32,833 nucleotides of DNA from Bacteroidales bacterium (GCA_015061245.1 SUWY01000024.1:1-32833), one strand, 5' to 3'. Shown: positions 9,105-19,627, numbered from the stretch's first letter. Program-made: numbers and translations. Notes: generated from the sequence alone by a model not told the origin.

Positions 9105-9140
9105 AAAAAAAATCGGGGAACAACTTTCGCTGTTCCCCGA
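9105..9140 (-). terminator. intrinsic terminator after rplX
   Basis: A perfect 10-bp inverted repeat (TCGGGGAACA at 9113-9122, TGTTCCCCGA at 9131-9140) with an 8-nt loop. On the minus strand it is followed by eight T residues (9105-9112). This is a textbook Rho-independent terminator, 25 bp after the rplX stop codon and inside what is otherwise a continuous ribosomal protein cluster. Confidence 0.88.
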
Positions 9141-9165
9141 ATATCTATCAAAGAAATATTTCAAA

Positions 9166-9492
9166 TTACTTCAAAATCTCTCCTGACTTCTTGGCATATC
9201 TTACGATTGTTCCGTCCTCTTGAACTTTACGTCCAACCTTGGTTGGAGCACCAGTTGAAGGATCAATCAAAGTAAGGTTAGAAATGTGAATTCCTGCCTC
9301 TTGCTCAATAATACCTCCCTGTGGGTGAGTAGCACTTGGTTTGGTGTGTTTTTTTACCATGTTAACACCCTCAACAATTGCACGCTCTTTTGTAGGATCT
9401 ACTGACAATACCTTACCTTGCTTTCCTTTATCCTCACCAGCGTTTACAACAACCATGTCGCCTTTCTTGATATGAAATTTCTTATTCATCAC
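9166..9492 (-). CDS. rplX: 50S ribosomal protein L24
   Basis: Assembly-initiating 23S rRNA-binding protein near the exit tunnel. It contains the KOW motif ([20 protein letters not shown], about residues 7-26) and [13 protein letters not shown], both characteristic of L24. Length 108 is normal. It follows rplN by 31 bp. A strong intrinsic terminator 25 bp beyond its stop codon makes it the last gene of the upstream transcription unit, instead of running directly into rplE as in most bacteria. Confidence 0.97.
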   Translation of the reverse strand: MMNKKFHIKKGDMVVVNAGEDKGKQGKVLSVDPTKERAIVEGVNMVKKHTKPSATHPQGGIIEQEAGIHISNLTLIDPSTGAPTKVGRKVQEDGTIVRYAKKSGEILK

Positions 9493-9523
9493 AATTAATT
9501 TTTAATGGTTTGAAACACTATGG

Positions 9524-9889
9524 TTAAAGTACCTCCGGTGCAAGAGAAACGATCTTTGTGTATCCCTCACGAACCTCTCTAGCTACTGGGCCAAAGATAC
9601 GGGTACCTCTCATCTCACCTGCATTGTTCAACAATACGCAAGCATTGTCGTCGAAACGAATGTAAGATCCATCAGCTCTTCTGTACTCTTTAGAAACGCG
9701 TACTACAACTGCTTTACTTACGATTCCCTGCTTAACATCGCTGTTAGGTAAGGCACTCTTAACAGTTACAACAATCTTGTCGCCTACTCGAGCATATCTC
9801 TTCTTAGTTCCACCAAGAACTCGAATACACAGTACCTCTTTAGCACCGCTGTTGTCTGCTACAGACAATCTAGTCTCCTGCTGTATCAT
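9524..9889 (-). CDS. rplN: 50S ribosomal protein L14
   Basis: L14 lies at the subunit interface and forms bridges with 16S rRNA; ribosome silencing factor also docks on it. Typical segments are [39 protein letters not shown] and [14 protein letters not shown]. The length of 121 residues is complete. The start codon is one base from the rpsQ stop codon, indicating translational coupling. Confidence 0.97.
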   Translation of the reverse strand: MIQQETRLSVADNSGAKEVLCIRVLGGTKKRYARVGDKIVVTVKSALPNSDVKQGIVSKAVVVRVSKEYRRADGSYIRFDDNACVLLNNAGEMRGTRIFGPVAREVREGYTKIVSLAPEVL

Positions 9890-9890
9890 G

Positions 9891-10148
9891 TTACTTCACT
9901 CTTTCAACAATTTCTACTAATCTCCATCTCTTATTCTTACTCAAGGGACGGGTCTCCATAATTCTCACTGTATCACCGATATTGCACTCGTTGTTCTCAT
10001 CATGCGCGGTGTACTTTTTGGTCTTCTTAACGAACTTACCGTAAATAGGGTGTTTCTCTTTGAAGTGTACAGCAACTGTGATAGTCTTATCCATCTTATT
10101 GCTTAGTACAATACCCATACGCTCTTTTCTTAGATTTCTCTCTGTCAT
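9891..10148 (-). CDS. rpsQ: 30S ribosomal protein S17
   Basis: Primary 16S rRNA-binding OB-fold protein of the 30S body. Signatures are [20 protein letters not shown] near the start and [20 protein letters not shown] near residue 57. Length 85 is typical. It lies 7 bp after rpmC and is coupled to rplN by a one-base gap. Nothing is atypical. Confidence 0.97.
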   Translation of the reverse strand: MTERNLRKERMGIVLSNKMDKTITVAVHFKEKHPIYGKFVKKTKKYTAHDENNECNIGDTVRIMETRPLSKNKRWRLVEIVERVK

Positions 10149-10155
10149 GGCTATA

Positions 10156-10353
10156 TTATTTTACGGTTAATTCTCTCTTACGCAACTCTGTCATCATGCG
10201 AGCGATATTTCTTCTTGATGCCTTAATAGCCATCGGATTCTCTACCGGTGAAATTGCATGATTTAAAGTCAACTTATTCAACTCAACCTGCTCAGCTGCC
10301 AACTTATCCTTCAAGTCTTGTGTTGACAGGTCTTTAATCTCTTGATTCTTCAT
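10156..10353 (-). CDS. rpmC: 50S ribosomal protein L29
   Basis: Small two-helix protein at the exit tunnel rim, next to L23, where it helps form the docking site for nascent-chain factors. The 65-residue product shows the L29 pattern [20 protein letters not shown] and ends with [13 protein letters not shown], typical of the second helix. It lies 36 bp after rplP and 7 bp before rpsQ. Confidence 0.95.
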   Translation of the reverse strand: MKNQEIKDLSTQDLKDKLAAEQVELNKLTLNHAISPVENPMAIKASRRNIARMMTELRKRELTVK

Positions 10354-10389
10354 CTTTACTTGATTTTAATTTACTAACCTGTAATTAGA

Positions 10390-10809
10390 TTACTCGGTAT
10401 AGTCCCGTCTAACAATAAACTTAGTTGCAATTGGCAATTTCTGTGCAGCAAGACGCAAAGCCTCTTTAGCTACTGCGTATGGAACACCGTCAGCCTCGAA
10501 TAGAATTCTACCTGGTGTAACAGGAGCAATGAATCCTACAGGATCTCCCTTACCTTTACCCATACGAACATCCAATGGCTTCTTTGTCAATGGCTTGTCA
10601 GGGAAGATACGAATCCAAATCTGACCTTGTCTCTGCATATATCTTGTGACTGCGACACGGGCTGCCTCAATCTGACGCTGCTCAATCCAGTGATTCTCCA
10701 ACGCCTTAATTCCAAAAGATCCGAATGCAAGCTGGTGACCACGCTGTGCGTTACCCTTCATTCTTCCTTTTTGGGCTCTTCTGTATTTAGTCCTTTTTGG
10801 CTGTAACAT
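10390..10809 (-). CDS. rplP: 50S ribosomal protein L16
   Basis: L16 contacts the A-site tRNA and 5S rRNA and is needed for late 50S assembly. The start [19 protein letters not shown], the middle [20 protein letters not shown] and the loop [17 protein letters not shown] are family signatures. The conserved arginine of the VRMGKGKG loop, which is hydroxylated in some bacteria, is present. Length 139 is complete. It is 19 bp after rpsC. Confidence 0.97.
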   Translation of the reverse strand: MLQPKRTKYRRAQKGRMKGNAQRGHQLAFGSFGIKALENHWIEQRQIEAARVAVTRYMQRQGQIWIRIFPDKPLTKKPLDVRMGKGKGDPVGFIAPVTPGRILFEADGVPYAVAKEALRLAAQKLPIATKFIVRRDYTE

Positions 10810-10828
10810 AACTTTTCAATTAAAAGGG

Positions 10829-11566
10829 TTACTTATTTCCAGTTTTTCTCTTTCTGAAACCGCCACGCTTGCCATTTGCATTGGCATTGTTAGGACGGCT
10901 CTCCTTAGACTGCAACAAAGAGTTTGGAACCAACTCACGTTTTCCATAAACCTCTCCCTTACAAATCCATACCTTGATACCTAGGATACCGTATGTTGTC
11001 AAGGCCTCAGCCTGAGCATAGTCGATATCTGCACGGAAAGTGTGCAATGGAGTACGACCCTCCTTGAACATCTCTGAACGTGCAATCTCGGCTCCATTCA
11101 AACGACCTGAAATCAACACCTTAATACCCTCAGCTCCCATGCGCATTGTAGAAGCAACAGCCATTTTGATTGCTCTACGATATGCAACACGGCCCTCCAA
11201 TTGACGAGCTATGCTGTTAGCAACAATCACAGCGTCCAACTCAGGACGTTTGATCTCAAAGATATTGATCTGTACCTCCTTGTCAGTGATCTTCTTCAAC
11301 TCCTCTTTCAACTTGTCAACCTCTTGACCTCCCTTACCAATAATGATACCTGGACGTGCTGTGTTGATAGTGATAGTGATAAGTTTCAAAGTTCTCTCAA
11401 TAACAATCTTAGCAATTCCGGCCTTAGCCAAACGTGCATTAAGGTACTTACGAATCTTATAATCCTCTACTAGTCTGTCGCCGTAATTCTTACCGCCAAA
11501 CCAGTTTGAATCCCATCCGCGGATGATTCCTAATCTATTACTAATTGGATTTACTTTCTGTCCCAT
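10829..11566 (-). CDS. rpsC: 30S ribosomal protein S3
   Basis: S3 forms the mRNA entry tunnel with S4 and S5. It contains an N-terminal KH type II domain with the GKGGQ loop ([17 protein letters not shown], around residues 70-86) and the C-terminal S3 domain ([16 protein letters not shown]). It begins [20 protein letters not shown]. At 245 residues it ends in a basic, asparagine-rich tail typical of Bacteroidota. It lies 5 bp after rplV. Confidence 0.97.
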   Translation of the reverse strand: MGQKVNPISNRLGIIRGWDSNWFGGKNYGDRLVEDYKIRKYLNARLAKAGIAKIVIERTLKLITITINTARPGIIIGKGGQEVDKLKEELKKITDKEVQINIFEIKRPELDAVIVANSIARQLEGRVAYRRAIKMAVASTMRMGAEGIKVLISGRLNGAEIARSEMFKEGRTPLHTFRADIDYAQAEALTTYGILGIKVWICKGEVYGKRELVPNSLLQSKESRPNNANANGKRGGFRKRKTGNK

Positions 11567-11571
11567 GATGC

Positions 11572-11979
11572 TTACTCTTTTACGGCGTTTTTACTTCCTA
11601 ACACGATAGTAACGTGGTTAGATCTTTTACGAATTCTGTGAGCACGTCCCTGAGGAGCAGTTCTCAAACGCTTCAAAATTCCAGCGCCATCAACGAAAAT
11701 CTCTTTTACGTAAAGGTTAGCCTCCTCAACACGAGATCCCTCGTTCTTAACACTCCAGTTTGCAATAGCTGAAAGCAATAATTTCTCAACTTTGCGTGCA
11801 GCCTCTCTAGGACAGAATTTCAATGTGTCCAATGCTTTCTGTACGTCCATTCCGCGTACAAGGTCAGCAACCAATCTCATTTTCTGAGGAGATGATGGGC
11901 AATTGCGAAGTACAGACATTGCCTGTGACTTCTTAGCTGCTTTCATCTGCTCAGCTTTTAATCTTTTTCTTGCACCCAT
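11572..11979 (-). CDS. rplV: 50S ribosomal protein L22
   Basis: L22 has a globular domain on the solvent side and a long beta hairpin lining the nascent peptide tunnel near the macrolide site. Key segments are [18 protein letters not shown] and, for the hairpin, [20 protein letters not shown]. The 135-residue length includes a lysine-rich N-terminal extension. It lies 40 bp after rpsS and 5 bp before rpsC. Confidence 0.97.
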   Translation of the reverse strand: MGARKRLKAEQMKAAKKSQAMSVLRNCPSSPQKMRLVADLVRGMDVQKALDTLKFCPREAARKVEKLLLSAIANWSVKNEGSRVEEANLYVKEIFVDGAGILKRLRTAPQGRAHRIRKRSNHVTIVLGSKNAVKE

Positions 11980-12019
11980 TATAATACAATCTTCATTTGT
12001 TAAACTTTAAGCACGCAAA

Positions 12020-12283
12020 TTACTTTTTCTTAGCGTGTCCTCTAAATGTACGTGTTGGTGCGAACTCTCCCAACTTATGACCTACCATATTCTCAGTCAC
12101 GTATACTGGGATGAATTTGTTACCATTGTGTACAGCTACCGTGTGGCCCACGAAATCTGGAGAGATCATTGAGTGACGAGCCCATGTCTTTACAACATTC
12201 TTATTGTTGTTCTCATTCATCTCAAGGATTCTCTTCTCAAGCTTGTAATCAATAAAAGGGCCTTTTTTTAACGAACGACTCAT
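12020..12283 (-). CDS. rpsS: 30S ribosomal protein S19
   Basis: Head protein that pairs with S13 near the A and P sites. [19 protein letters not shown] at the start, [17 protein letters not shown] and [16 protein letters not shown] are the standard S19 signatures. Its 87 residues are full length. It is 19 bp after rplB and leads into rplV. Confidence 0.97.
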   Translation of the reverse strand: MSRSLKKGPFIDYKLEKRILEMNENNNKNVVKTWARHSMISPDFVGHTVAVHNGNKFIPVYVTENMVGHKLGEFAPTRTFRGHAKKK

Positions 12284-12302
12284 AACATTCTATCTTAATC
12301 GG

Positions 12303-13124
12303 TTATTTTCTTTTTTCTACGATATACTGACTTGAAGCCTTCTTAGGAGCTCTTGTCTTATATCCCTTGGCATACAATCCCTTTCTTGAACGAGGCTGAC
12401 CTCCTGAAGCACGGCCTTCTCCTCCACCCATTGGGTGATCAACCGGGTTCATTACAACACCTCTGTTTCGTGGACGACGTCCAAGCCAACGTGAGTGACC
12501 AGCCTTACCTGCACGCTCCAAAGCGTGGTCAGGGTTAGATACTGTACCTACAGTTGCTTTACAGGTAACAAGAATCATGCGAACCTCGCCTGAAGGCAAC
12601 TTAATTGAGGCATACTTACCCTCACGTGCAACCAACTGTGCATAAGATCCTGCACTACGAGCAATCATAGCTCCCTGTCCAGGTCTCATCTCAATGTTAT
12701 GAATGATTGTACCTAATGGAATCTCAGATAGGAACAATGCGTTTCCTAACTCTGGTGCAACACCTGCACCACTCTCTACTGTCTGACCTACTGTCAAACC
12801 GATAGGAGCGATGATATAGCGTTTCTCTCCATCAGCATAAACCAACAATGCAATACGTGCGCTTCTATTTGGGTCGTACTCGATAGTAGCAACCTTTGCA
12901 GGAATATTATCCTTATCACGCTTGAAGTCAATTAAACGATATTGCTTTTTGTGACCACCACCTATATATCTCATTGTCATTTTACCGGTATTGTTTCTAC
13001 CTCCAGTGCTCTTAATTGGTCTCAACAATGATTTCTCAGGTCTATCTGTAGTCAACTGGTCGAAACAGTTTACAACTCTATGTCTCGTACCAGGGGTTAC
13101 AGGATTTAATTTTCTAACAGCCAT
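12303..13124 (-). CDS. rplB: 50S ribosomal protein L2
   Basis: Highly conserved 23S-binding protein needed for subunit association and peptidyl transferase integrity. It begins [17 protein letters not shown] and carries the C-terminal signature [19 protein letters not shown]. The functionally important histidine of VDHP is present. The following residue, His in E. coli, is Met here, a replacement I believe is common in Bacteroidota. Length 273 is normal. It lies 5 bp after rplW and 19 bp before rpsS. Confidence 0.97.
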   Translation of the reverse strand: MAVRKLNPVTPGTRHRVVNCFDQLTTDRPEKSLLRPIKSTGGRNNTGKMTMRYIGGGHKKQYRLIDFKRDKDNIPAKVATIEYDPNRSARIALLVYADGEKRYIIAPIGLTVGQTVESGAGVAPELGNALFLSEIPLGTIIHNIEMRPGQGAMIARSAGSYAQLVAREGKYASIKLPSGEVRMILVTCKATVGTVSNPDHALERAGKAGHSRWLGRRPRNRGVVMNPVDHPMGGGEGRASGGQPRSRKGLYAKGYKTRAPKKASSQYIVEKRK

Positions 13125-13129
13125 CTCTA

Positions 13130-13420
13130 TTAAATATTGCTATAAAAATCAATACTATCACCTTTTGCCAAGGTTACAATCGCTTTCTTATAAGATGCAG
13201 TACGACCGCTAATCATTCCGGCTTTAGTATAACGAGCCTTAGCCTTACCCTGATATCTCACGATATTTACATCGGTAACCTTTACGTTATACATCTCCTC
13301 TACGGCCTTCTTAACTGTAATTTTGTTAGCATCTTGAGCAACAACAAACGCAACTTTGTTGAGTTTGTCATTCATTTCAGTCATCTTCTCCGATAGAACG
13401 GGCTTTACTATAATCTCCAT
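13130..13420 (-). CDS. rplW: 50S ribosomal protein L23
   Basis: Main docking protein at the tunnel exit for trigger factor and SRP. The 96-residue product matches L23 in [14 protein letters not shown] at the start, [20 protein letters not shown] in the middle and the basic loop [12 protein letters not shown]. It is 11 bp after rplD and 5 bp before rplB. L23 is one of the more divergent r-proteins, but context and motifs make the call firm. Confidence 0.95.
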   Translation of the reverse strand: MEIIVKPVLSEKMTEMNDKLNKVAFVVAQDANKITVKKAVEEMYNVKVTDVNIVRYQGKAKARYTKAGMISGRTASYKKAIVTLAKGDSIDFYSNI

Positions 13421-13431
13421 TTTAGTTCGAT

Positions 13432-14064
13432 TTAGTTAAGATTTAACATTTGGTTGATGACCTCTACTGAACTCTCAGACAATACTACATCGTGAGCCTT
13501 CATGATATCGTATGTGTTAACATCTGTTGCACGAACTACAGATACTTTCTGAAGGTTTCTTGCTGAAAGCAATACATTCTCACCAGCGTTGTTCAAAACG
13601 AACAAGAAATTTCCGTGTGTCAAGTTAAGATTCTTAACGATTGCTACGAAATCTTTTGTCTTTGGAGCCTCGAATGAGAAGTCCTCAATTACTTTGATTA
13701 CACCATTAGCAGCTTTTACTGAGAAAGCTGACTTACGTGCCAAACGTTTAAGTTTCTTATTCAACTTGAAGCTATAGTCACGTGGAACTGGTCCAAATAC
13801 GCGACCACCACCGCGGAACTCAGGGTTCTTGATGCTACCAGCACGTGCACCACCGGTTCCCTTTTGTTTCTTAAGCTTTCTGGTACTTCCAGAAATCTCG
13901 TTTCTCTGCTTTGACTTAGCAGTTCCCTGACGATTGTTAGCCAAGAACTGTTTTACGTCAAGGTAGATAGCATGCTCGTTAGGCTGAATTGCGAAGATAG
14001 CGTCATTTAACTCTACCTTTCTTCCGGTATCTTGACCGGCTATGTTTACTACACTTAACTCCAT
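13432..14064 (-). CDS. rplD: 50S ribosomal protein L4
   Basis: L4 sends a long loop into the nascent peptide tunnel opposite L22. The loop is visible around residues 45-100, with the [20 protein letters not shown] motif. Length 210 is normal. In E. coli L4 represses its own S10 operon through the rpsJ leader. Here rpsJ follows fusA by only 33 bp, so that leader appears absent. Its start codon overlaps the end of rplC by one base, indicating translational coupling. Confidence 0.97.
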   Translation of the reverse strand: MELSVVNIAGQDTGRKVELNDAIFAIQPNEHAIYLDVKQFLANNRQGTAKSKQRNEISGSTRKLKKQKGTGGARAGSIKNPEFRGGGRVFGPVPRDYSFKLNKKLKRLARKSAFSVKAANGVIKVIEDFSFEAPKTKDFVAIVKNLNLTHGNFLFVLNNAGENVLLSARNLQKVSVVRATDVNTYDIMKAHDVVLSESSVEVINQMLNLN

Positions 14065-14687
14065 TACTTCTCAATAATTACGTATGAACCTTTAGTTCCG
14101 GGGATAGAACCCTTAACCAACAATAAATTGTTCTCTGGAATTACTTTTAGAACAGCTAGGTTCGCAACAGTTACCTGCTCTCCACCCATTCTACCTGCCA
14201 TGCGCAATCCTTTGAATACGCGTGAAGGTGTAGAACAAGCTCCGATAGATCCTGGCTTGCGAGCACGGTTGTGCTGTCCGTGAGTAGTCTGACCTACTCC
14301 GCTGAATCCATGACGTTTTACAACACCCTGGAATCCTTTTCCTTTACTAATTCCAACTACATCTACAAAGGGAACACCCTCGAACAAGTTCACGTCAAGT
14401 ACATCGCCCAACTTGTACTCATTCTCAAAACCGGTAAACTCAACCAATTTAGCCTTAGGAGTTACACCAGCTTTTGCGAAGTGTCCGGCCAATGGCTTCG
14501 TTGTATTCTTCTCCTTTGCATCACCAAAGGCAAGCTGAATAGCAGCGTAGCCGTCGTTCTCTACAGTCTTAACCTGAGTAACGACACATGGACCGCATTC
14601 GATAACAGTGCATGGAATACTTTTTCCCTCAACACTGAACACAGAAGTCATTCCGACTTTCTTTCCAATCAATCCTGCTGATTTCAT
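14064..14687 (-). CDS. rplC: 50S ribosomal protein L3
   Basis: Assembly initiator with an extension reaching toward the peptidyl transferase centre. The bacterial L3 signature is present: [17 protein letters not shown], then [17 protein letters not shown] and [13 protein letters not shown]. The glutamine methylated by PrmB in E. coli (in PGSIGQ) is Ala here, so that modification is not expected. Length 207 is normal. It lies 46 bp after rpsJ and overlaps rplD by one base. Confidence 0.97.
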   Translation of the reverse strand: MKSAGLIGKKVGMTSVFSVEGKSIPCTVIECGPCVVTQVKTVENDGYAAIQLAFGDAKEKNTTKPLAGHFAKAGVTPKAKLVEFTGFENEYKLGDVLDVNLFEGVPFVDVVGISKGKGFQGVVKRHGFSGVGQTTHGQHNRARKPGSIGACSTPSRVFKGLRMAGRMGGEQVTVANLAVLKVIPENNLLLVKGSIPGTKGSYVIIEK

Positions 14688-14733
14688 TTTTTACTTTTGT
14701 TTAATTAAATAACGACATAGGGTTTCGCCGTCA

Positions 14734-15039
14734 TTACACTTTAATCTCTACCTCAACACCACTTGGCAACTCAAGCTTCATCAATGCATCAATTGTTCCA
14801 GTTGTTGAACTGTAAATGTCAATCAAACGCTTGAAGGTGCAAAGTTTAAACTGCTCACGGCTCTTCTTGTTTACGAAAGTTGAGCGGTTAACTGTGAAGA
14901 TACCTGTGTGAGTTGGAAGTGGAATTGGGCCACTAACTACAGCACCGGTTGCTTTAACAGTCTTAACAATCTTCTCTGCAGACTTGTCAACCAAGTTGTG
15001 ATCGTAAGATTTCAACTTAATTCTGATTTTTTGACTCAT
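14734..15039 (-). CDS. rpsJ: 30S ribosomal protein S10
   Basis: Head protein of the 30S that in other bacteria also joins transcription antitermination complexes as NusE. It starts [20 protein letters not shown] and contains [20 protein letters not shown], the standard S10 signature. The length of 101 residues is complete. It follows fusA by 33 bp, with no tuf gene between them. This fuses the str and S10 operons, as is usual in Bacteroidota. Confidence 0.97.
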   Translation of the reverse strand: MSQKIRIKLKSYDHNLVDKSAEKIVKTVKATGAVVSGPIPLPTHTGIFTVNRSTFVNKKSREQFKLCTFKRLIDIYSSTTGTIDALMKLELPSGVEVEIKV

Positions 15040-15072
15040 AATATTTAGTAAATACTAGTATATGTTATCCAA

Positions 15073-17175
15073 TTATAGCAAATCAACTCTACCGTTTGCC
15101 TTCTCAATAACCTCCTTAGCAATGTTCTTTGGAACCTCTGCATAGTGGTCAAACTCCATTGAAGAACTTGCACGACCTGAAGACAATGTTCTTAGAACAG
15201 TAACATAACCGAACTGCTCAGAAAGTGGAACCTGTGCATTTACTACACGAGCTCCAGAGCGGCTCTCCATTCCGTCAACCTGTCCACGACGACGGTTCAA
15301 GTCAGCAATAATATCTCCCATATACTCCTCTGGAGTAACAACCTCAAGCTTCATGATAGGCTCCATCAACACTGGGCTTGCCTTCTGACATGCCTCCTTG
15401 AATCCCATCTTAGCAGCCATCTCGAATGATAGAGCATCAGAGTCAACTGGGTGGAATGAACCATCAACCAAAGTAATCTTCAAGCTCTCCATATCGTATC
15501 CAGCCAAAACGCCGTTTGCCATAGCCTCCTTGAATCCCTTCTCAACTGATGGGATGAACTCCTTAGGAATATTTCCTCCCTTAACCTCGTTGATGAACTC
15601 AAGTCCCTCTTTGCCCTCTGCAGCTGGCTCCATGCGGAAGATAATATCAGCGAACTTACCACGACCTCCAGACTGTTTCTTGAATACGTGACGCAACTCA
15701 ACAGTTCCGGTAATAGCCTCCTTGTAAGCAACCTGTGGTGCACCCTGATTACACTCAACCTTGAACTCTCTCTTCAAACGGTCCATGATGATATCCAAGT
15801 GCAACTCTCCCATTCCGCTAATAACTGTCTGACCTGAATCCTCGTCAGTCTTAACACGGAATGTTGGATCCTCCTCAGCCAACTTAGCCAAAGCCATTCC
15901 TAGCTTATCTGTATCCTTCTGAGTCAATGGCTCAACAGCGATACCGATCACTGGCTCTGGGAAGGTCATGCTCTCAAGTACTACTGGGTGCTCTGGATCA
16001 CACAAAGTATCTCCGGTACGGATATCCTTGAATCCTACGCAAGCACAAATATCTCCTGCCTCAATGAACTCTTTTGGCAACTGGTGATTTGAGTGCATCT
16101 GGAACAAACGTGAGATACGCTCCTTCTTGTCAGTTCTTGGGTTGTATACATAAGAACCGGCAACAATCTTACCAGTATAAACACGAGTGTAACACAAACG
16201 TCCTACGAATGGGTCTGTAGCAATCTTGAATCCCAAAGCGCACAATGGCTGATCAGGATCAACCTTGAATGTAACAGGCTCCTCTGTTCCTGGAAGAGTT
16301 CCAGTAATCTCTGGCTTGTCAAGTGGGTTAGGCAAATATGTGATAACCGCATCCAACAAGTTGTGAACACCCTTATTCTTGAATGATGAACCACAAAGTA
16401 CTGGACAGAAATCCATAGCAATTACAGCCTTACGGATTACAGTTCTCAACTCCTCAACGGTGATTGAATCTGGATCCTCGAAGAAACGCTCCATAAGAGC
16501 ATCATCCTGAACGGCAGCAGCCTCTACCATCTTCTCTCTCCACTCCTGAGCCTCTGCAAGCATATTCTCAGGAATCTCCTCAATCTCTGGAGTCATAGAA
16601 CCATCTTTCCATACGTGAGCCTTCATCTCAACCAAATCAATAACTCCCTTGAAGTTCTCCTCTGAACCGATTGGCAACTGCAATGGAATTGGATTTGCGT
16701 GAAGTTTCTCACGGATCTCACGAACTGCCTTGAAGAAGTCAGCTCCTGAACGGTCCATCTTATTTACGAATGCAATTCTTGGCACACCATACTTGTTAGC
16801 CTGACGCCAAACAGTCTCTGACTGTGCCTCAACACCACCTACTGCACAGAAAAGTGCAACAGCTCCGTCCAATACACGCAATGAACGCTCTACCTCTACG
16901 GTGAAATCAACGTGACCCGGAGTGTCGATGATGTTTACTTTGTACTGCTTGTCCTGGTAGTTCCAGAAACATGTTGTAGCAGCAGATGTAATAGTGATAC
17001 CACGCTCCTGCTCCTGAACCATCCAGTCCATTGTTGCAGAACCATCGTGTGTCTCACCAATTTTATGGTTTACACCGGTAAAATAAAGAATACGCTCGGT
17101 AGTAGTTGTTTTACCCGCATCGATGTGGGCCATAATACCGATATTTCTGGTGAAATGTAAATCTCTTTTTGCCAT
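15073..17175 (-). CDS. fusA: translation elongation factor G (EF-G1)
   Basis: GTPase that translocates tRNAs and mRNA after peptide bond formation and, with RRF, recycles ribosomes. All GTP-binding motifs are intact: P-loop AHIDAGKTT (16-24), switch I RGITI (58-62), DTPGH (84-88) and NKMD (138-141). Domains II-V follow in normal order, to a total of 700 residues. Bacteroidota often carry a second, divergent EF-G elsewhere. The intact motifs and the location between rpsG and rpsJ mark this one as the housekeeping copy. It lies 19 bp after rpsG. Confidence 0.98.
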   Translation of the reverse strand: MAKRDLHFTRNIGIMAHIDAGKTTTTERILYFTGVNHKIGETHDGSATMDWMVQEQERGITITSAATTCFWNYQDKQYKVNIIDTPGHVDFTVEVERSLRVLDGAVALFCAVGGVEAQSETVWRQANKYGVPRIAFVNKMDRSGADFFKAVREIREKLHANPIPLQLPIGSEENFKGVIDLVEMKAHVWKDGSMTPEIEEIPENMLAEAQEWREKMVEAAAVQDDALMERFFEDPDSITVEELRTVIRKAVIAMDFCPVLCGSSFKNKGVHNLLDAVITYLPNPLDKPEITGTLPGTEEPVTFKVDPDQPLCALGFKIATDPFVGRLCYTRVYTGKIVAGSYVYNPRTDKKERISRLFQMHSNHQLPKEFIEAGDICACVGFKDIRTGDTLCDPEHPVVLESMTFPEPVIGIAVEPLTQKDTDKLGMALAKLAEEDPTFRVKTDEDSGQTVISGMGELHLDIIMDRLKREFKVECNQGAPQVAYKEAITGTVELRHVFKKQSGGRGKFADIIFRMEPAAEGKEGLEFINEVKGGNIPKEFIPSVEKGFKEAMANGVLAGYDMESLKITLVDGSFHPVDSDALSFEMAAKMGFKEACQKASPVLMEPIMKLEVVTPEEYMGDIIADLNRRRGQVDGMESRSGARVVNAQVPLSEQFGYVTVLRTLSSGRASSSMEFDHYAEVPKNIAKEVIEKANGRVDLL

Positions 17176-17194
17176 ATTTCTTTAACTTTCCGGA

Positions 17195-17674
17195 TTAGAA
17201 TCTAAAGTGTGCAAATGCTCTATTAGCCTCAGCCATTCTGTGAGTATCCTCTTTCTTCTTGAAAGCAGCTCCCTCACACTTGTAAGCAGCCATAATCTCA
17301 GCAGCCAACTTGTCTGCCATATCTCTTCCGCTACGCTTACGAGCAAACAGAATCATATTTTTAACTGAAATCGCAATTTTACGAGCAGGCTTAATCTCCA
17401 TTGGCACCTGGAATGTAGCTCCTCCTACACGGCGGCTCTTTACCTCAACTTGTGGAGTAATATTCTCCAAAGCTTGCTTCCATACCTCCAATGCGCTCTT
17501 CTCCTCTTTCTTAGCCAACTTCTCATCTACAATCTCCAATGCGTTGTAGAAGATGTTGAAAGCGATGGTCTTCTTACCATCGATCATCAAATCATTTACG
17601 AAACGTGTTACCAAAACATCATTAAACTTTGGATCTGGTAACAAAATTCTTTTCTTTGGTTTAGCTTTTCTCAT
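17195..17674 (-). CDS. rpsG: 30S ribosomal protein S7
   Basis: Primary binder of the 16S 3' domain that organises the head and contacts the E site. It starts [19 protein letters not shown] and contains [19 protein letters not shown] and the C-terminal [15 protein letters not shown]. The length of 159 residues is normal. The gap from rpsL is 119 bp, the longest inside the upper part of the cluster. In E. coli S7 binds the rpsL-rpsG intercistronic mRNA to repress translation, so this gap is where an equivalent site would lie. Confidence 0.97.
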   Translation of the reverse strand: MRKAKPKKRILLPDPKFNDVLVTRFVNDLMIDGKKTIAFNIFYNALEIVDEKLAKKEEKSALEVWKQALENITPQVEVKSRRVGGATFQVPMEIKPARKIAISVKNMILFARKRSGRDMADKLAAEIMAAYKCEGAAFKKKEDTHRMAEANRAFAHFRF

Positions 17675-17793
17675 TTTCTTTTTAGTTTACGAATTTGTTC
17701 TTTAAGCTGCCCTTAAAATGTCTTCAACGATTCACATCATTTACTCAACTTTTGCGGAACAACCCATAAACAACTTCCGATTCTCGTTGATGA

Positions 17794-18192
17794 TTACTTT
17801 TTGCCCTTAGCAGCTTGACCTGGTTTTGGTCTCTTAGCACCGTACTTAGAACGGCTCTGCAAACGACCGTTAACTCCTGCAGCATCCAAGGTTCCACGAA
17901 CCAAGTGGTAACGTACTCCTGGAAGATCCTTAACACGACCACCACGAATTAGCACGATTGAGTGCTCTTGTAGGTTGTGTCCCTCTCCTGGGATGTAAGC
18001 ATTAACCTCCTTACTGTTTGTCAATCTAACTCTGGCCACTTTTCTCATCGCTGAGTTCGGCTTCTTAGGAGTGGTGGTATATACACGCACGCAAACTCCA
18101 CGTCTTTGAGGACATGCATCCAAAGCTGGTGCCTTAGATTTCTCCTCGTTTTTTACTCGTCCTTTTCTTACTAACTGTTGAATAGTAGGCAT
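17794..18192 (-). CDS. rpsL: 30S ribosomal protein S12
   Basis: S12 sits at the decoding centre and controls accuracy. It begins [12 protein letters not shown] and contains [18 protein letters not shown] and [15 protein letters not shown]. The lysines at 43 and 88, the usual streptomycin-resistance positions, are both wild type. The length of 132 residues includes the common basic C-terminal tail. It is the first gene of the cluster, with a consensus promoter about 45 bp upstream, and is divergent from the enhancer-binding protein gene at 18407. Confidence 0.98.
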   Translation of the reverse strand: MPTIQQLVRKGRVKNEEKSKAPALDACPQRRGVCVRVYTTTPKKPNSAMRKVARVRLTNSKEVNAYIPGEGHNLQEHSIVLIRGGRVKDLPGVRYHLVRGTLDAAGVNGRLQSRSKYGAKRPKPGQAAKGKK

Positions 18193-18239
18193 TACACGTA
18201 CTTTTTTAATAAAATTACACTTTTATCCAAAATGGACTG

Positions 18240-18270
18240 CAAAGTTACATTCTTTTTCCTAAAAAACAAA
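18240..18270 (-). promoter_or_regulatory. main promoter of the ribosomal protein supercluster
   Basis: On the minus strand, TTTG (18267-18270), a 19-bp spacer and TAACTTTG (18240-18247) match the Bacteroidota housekeeping consensus at every defined base. The predicted start near 18234 leaves a leader of about 40 nt before rpsL. The spacer length is identical to the promoters before rplE and map. Confidence 0.78.
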
Positions 18271-18351
18271 ACATTCTTACATTTTTTTCGATACAATTGC
18301 AAAGAGTTTCAGTTTGTTACGTAAAACTGACATTTTGTCGGAAAAAACTGC

Positions 18352-18359
18352 TATTTTTG
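18352..18359 (+). promoter_or_regulatory. probable -7 element for the enhancer-binding protein operon
   Basis: TATTTTTG matches the TAnnTTTG box 47 bp before the start codon at 18407. The nearest TTTG upstream (18334-18337) is only 14 bp away, too close for the usual -33 spacing, so the -33 element is poor or absent. A perfect 8-bp palindrome, TTACGTAA, lies at 18317-18324 and could bind a regulator. The call is tentative. Confidence 0.4.
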
Positions 18360-18406
18360 CAATCGATTGCTGAGCGAGGTTTCGCTTTTTACTATATATA
18401 TAAGGT

Positions 18407-19627
18407 ATGGACGAGGAGCTATTTTTAAATATAAAGCAACGTTATGGAATTGTAGGCAACAATAGCAAGTTAAAACGCGCTATTGATGTAGCCATTCAGG
18501 TTGCCAACACCAACTTATCGGTACTGATAACCGGAGAGAGTGGAGTTGGAAAGGAGGCCTTGCCTAAAATAATTCACGACAACAGCGCAAGAAAACACGC
18601 AAAATATATTGCCGTTAACTGCGGAGCCATTCCGGAAGGAACCATAGATTCAGAGCTATTCGGTCACGTTAAGGGAGCATTTACCGGAGCTTTGAATGAA
18701 CGTAAAGGTTACTTTGAAGAGGCCAACGGCGGTACAATATTTTTGGACGAGGTCGGAGAGTTACCCTACCCCACTCAGGCACGTCTCCTACGCGTACTTG
18801 AGAGTGGAGAGTTTATAAAAGTCGGATCATCGACTGTACAAAAGACCGATGTTCGCGTTATTGCTGCAACCAATGTCAACATGGCCGAGGCAGTAAAGCG
18901 CAATAAATTCCGCGAGGATCTTTTCTACAGATTGAATACCATTCCTATTCATATACCATCATTGCGCGAACGCCCCGATGACATTCCGCTACTGTTCCGC
19001 TACTTTGCAAATCGTTGTACCGACGACTATAAAATGCCAAGAATATCGGTTACCCCCGAAGCAGAGCAGATACTGAAAAGCTATCCGTGGCCGGGAAACA
19101 TTCGCCAACTTAAGAACATCACAGAACAGATTGCCCTTATTGAACGAGCAAGAGTTATTGACGAACACACATTGGCATCGTACCTACCGCATGAGGGTAT
19201 ATTGGTTCCTATGCATAACAATGGTACAGGCAATAATGACACAAACTTTGCCAACGAGCGCGAGATTCTATATAAAGTTCTATTCGACATGAAGAAAGAT
19301 ATGAACGAAATGAAGAAGCTTGTTCATAATCTTATGCAACGTCAAGGGGTACGTAAAGAGGATATTATACACTCTGCAGATATTGAGCATGAGATATTCG
19401 ACACCAAGGTTGAGCTACACTCCGTGCCCAAACAGTTTGAACACCACGAGCAGATTATAACTCCGGAAGAGATTATTGAAGAGACATTCTCGTTGGAGGA
19501 GCGCGAGAAGGAGACAATCCTCAAAGCCCTACGAAAAAATGGAGGAAAGCGTAAACAGACCGCCATTGACCTGGGAATCTCTGAAAGAACCCTATACAGA
19601 AAATTAAAAGATTACAACATTGAATAA
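18407..19627 (+). CDS. sigma-54-dependent transcriptional activator (AAA+ plus Fis-type HTH, no receiver domain)
   Basis: Bacterial enhancer-binding protein that remodels sigma-54 RNA polymerase using ATP. The AAA+ domain starts almost at the N-terminus. It has Walker A GESGVGKE (43-50), the sigma-54-contacting GAFTGA loop (90-95), Walker B IFLDEV (111-116), arginine-finger region FREDLFYRL (168-176) and sensor II WPGNIRQL (228-235). A probable coiled-coil linker (about 284-315) leads to a Fis-type helix-turn-helix (378-402). With no receiver or PAS domain it has a PspF-like layout, so activity is probably set by a partner protein or by expression level. It heads an operon with lptE, a TPR protein and secG, pointing to envelope or export stress. 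A sigma-54-like promoter lies before groES, 1.6 kb past its end. Its targets are unproven. Confidence 0.93.
   Translation: MDEELFLNIKQRYGIVGNNSKLKRAIDVAIQVANTNLSVLITGESGVGKEALPKIIHDNSARKHAKYIAVNCGAIPEGTIDSELFGHVKGAFTGALNERKGYFEEANGGTIFLDEVGELPYPTQARLLRVLESGEFIKVGSSTVQKTDVRVIAATNVNMAEAVKRNKFREDLFYRLNTIPIHIPSLRERPDDIPLLFRYFANRCTDDYKMPRISVTPEAEQILKSYPWPGNIRQLKNITEQIALIERARVIDEHTLASYLPHEGILVPMHNNGTGNNDTNFANEREILYKVLFDMKKDMNEMKKLVHNLMQRQGVRKEDIIHSADIEHEIFDTKVELHSVPKQFEHHEQIITPEEIIEETFSLEEREKETILKALRKNGGKRKQTAIDLGISERTLYRKLKDYNIE

Noticed and set aside
14688..14733. Hairpin between rpsJ and rplC as a terminator or L4 leader
   Set aside because: The pairing of ACGGC with GTCGT is short and imperfect and no T run follows.
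17745..17945. 66-codon open frame crossing the rpsL 3' end
   Set aside because: A shadow of rpsL in another frame, with no supporting motif.
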